Assembly: GCA_022496805.1 (NCBI GenBank)
Contig: CM040091.1
Span: 12,948,336 to 13,012,335, forward strand
Length of the DNA stretch: 64,000 nt
Source of the DNA: Pohlia nutans
Lineage: Eukaryota; Streptophyta; Bryopsida; Bryales; Mniaceae
Reading direction: 5' to 3'
Below, piece after piece: positions 63,146 to 64,000 of the stretch. The translations under genes were made by a program, and so were the position numbers. Numbering within the stretch: position 1 is the stretch's first letter; every line of letters starts with the position of its first letter. The notes under the pieces were generated by a model. It was not told where the DNA came from, did not search any database, and was given only the letters and a program-made list of their open reading frames with translations.

Positions 63146-63725
63146 ATGTTGAGAAATATATAATTGGAGGATTTAAATTTGAGAGGCCCCGTAATGTTTT
63201 GTAGAGGCCTCACATTTCGAGACTTGATGCTAGAAACTCGAGAGTTTTGAAAACAAGAATACGCATTATGGTCTTGATGGCAATTTGACTGAGCATCTTT
63301 GGGCCTTGAAAAAAGCTACAATGTATTAAAATTATGAGTAAGTTTGTTTGCATTCAAATTTTCTCGTCATATAATGATATCAATTGCATACAGCTCAAAG
63401 AACTAATGTATTTCATATTAGACAGACCTATGATTGAAATGAGCCCTCCTCGACACAAACCTTTATTTGCTGCCCGCGGATTCTTCCCAAGTCCACTAAA
63501 ACCGTTTGAGCTCCTAGTGTACGTGGAGCCCCTTGTTAGGATCTTGGGTAATAAAAGGAGACAAAAGAATTGATTAATACTGGGCCTTAATCAATCTTCT
63601 GACACAAGGTTGTGAGACTGCGTGTACAACCTATCTAGTATACAATACATCATGCTTTGTCTCACTCGACCGTTCCGCGTTCGAATCCGTCCATGTGCTC
63701 AATGGCACGGGTTCCACTAGTTCTT
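63146..63725. other. Intergenic sequence downstream of the Harbinger remnant
   Basis: An 80-codon plus-strand frame ends at 63573 (RPMIEMSPPRHKPLFAARGF within it) but is not recognised. A box-B-like CGTTCGAATCC lies at 63683-63693 without the rest of a tRNA. Confidence 0.3.
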
Positions 63726-64000
63726 GTACATGTGAGGAGCATGCATAGCCTTTGCATGATCTAATTAGGATTGTGAGGTGAAGAACTGTAGGCTTTAATT
63801 AGCCCTAAATGTACATGTGAGGAGCATGCATAGCCTTTGAATTAAGAATGTGAGGTCAAGGACTGTGGGCTTTAATTAGCCCTAAATGTACATGTGAGGA
63901 GCATGCAAAGCCTTTGAATTAAGAATGTGAGGTTAAGGACTGTGGGCTTTAATTAGCTCTGAATGTACATGTTACGAGCATGCATAGCCTTTGAATTAGG
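63726..64000. repeat. Tandem repeat, 77-bp unit, continuing past the window
   Basis: GTACATGT(G/T)A(G/C)GAGCATGCA begins at 63726, 63811, 63888 and 63965. Steps are 85, 77 and 77 bp. Units contain GGGCTTTAATTAG and are 90-95% alike. The fourth is cut by the window end. Confidence 0.88.

Noticed and set aside
63683..63693. Another box-B-like CGTTCGAATCC.
   Set aside because: No box A at the right distance, no cloverleaf, and no poly-A tail or target duplication.

Overview
The window is nuclear DNA of a land plant. Four intact, intron-rich housekeeping genes read cleanly with GT-AG introns, mostly about 80-1000 bp long. They match plant proteins: an EDRF1-like TPR protein, a GT106-type O-fucosyltransferase, tubulin-folding cofactor A and choline-phosphate cytidylyltransferase. 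Stowaway-type MITEs with CTCCCTCC ends fit a plant. The clade cannot be fixed from this sequence; short introns and CACTA/Harbinger remnants would suit a bryophyte or another non-seed plant (low confidence).

Layout. 1-13990: transposon-derived DNA, with a TNP2-like transposase exon on the minus strand at the left edge, then a divergent, broken multi-exon gene (4409-10087) joining an arginine/serine-rich region to a domain resembling the CACTA (Ptta/En/Spm) accessory protein. 13991-17345: a second, unrecognised element with a decayed coiled-coil gene and short-period subterminal repeats. 17695-18340: a large foldback. 19859-27934 (minus) and 28949-35605 (plus): the EDRF1-like and O-fucosyltransferase genes, head to head across about 1 kb. 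39476-41305 (plus): tubulin cofactor A. 42895-48500: tandem repeats and MITEs. 51195-51547: a 59-bp minisatellite. 52619-55889 (minus): the CCT gene. 56400-61200: many MITEs and one 5'-truncated tRNA-type SINE with a target duplication. 62325-63145: a PIF/Harbinger transposase pseudogene. 63726-64000: a 77-bp tandem repeat cut by the window edge.

The four intact genes do not form a pathway. The EDRF1-like and fucosyltransferase genes may share a bidirectional promoter, which now carries a MITE. The most distinctive signal is a group of about eleven short elements with TTAA at their borders and CCCYTAAA-type ends, resembling piggyBac termini. Some share internal sequence with Stowaway-ended elements. 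Also notable are premature TAG codons at glutamine-compatible positions in transposon genes, an RS-rich transposon protein, and a CCT protein whose acidic tract is at the N-terminus. All calls come from reading the sequence; no database search was possible.
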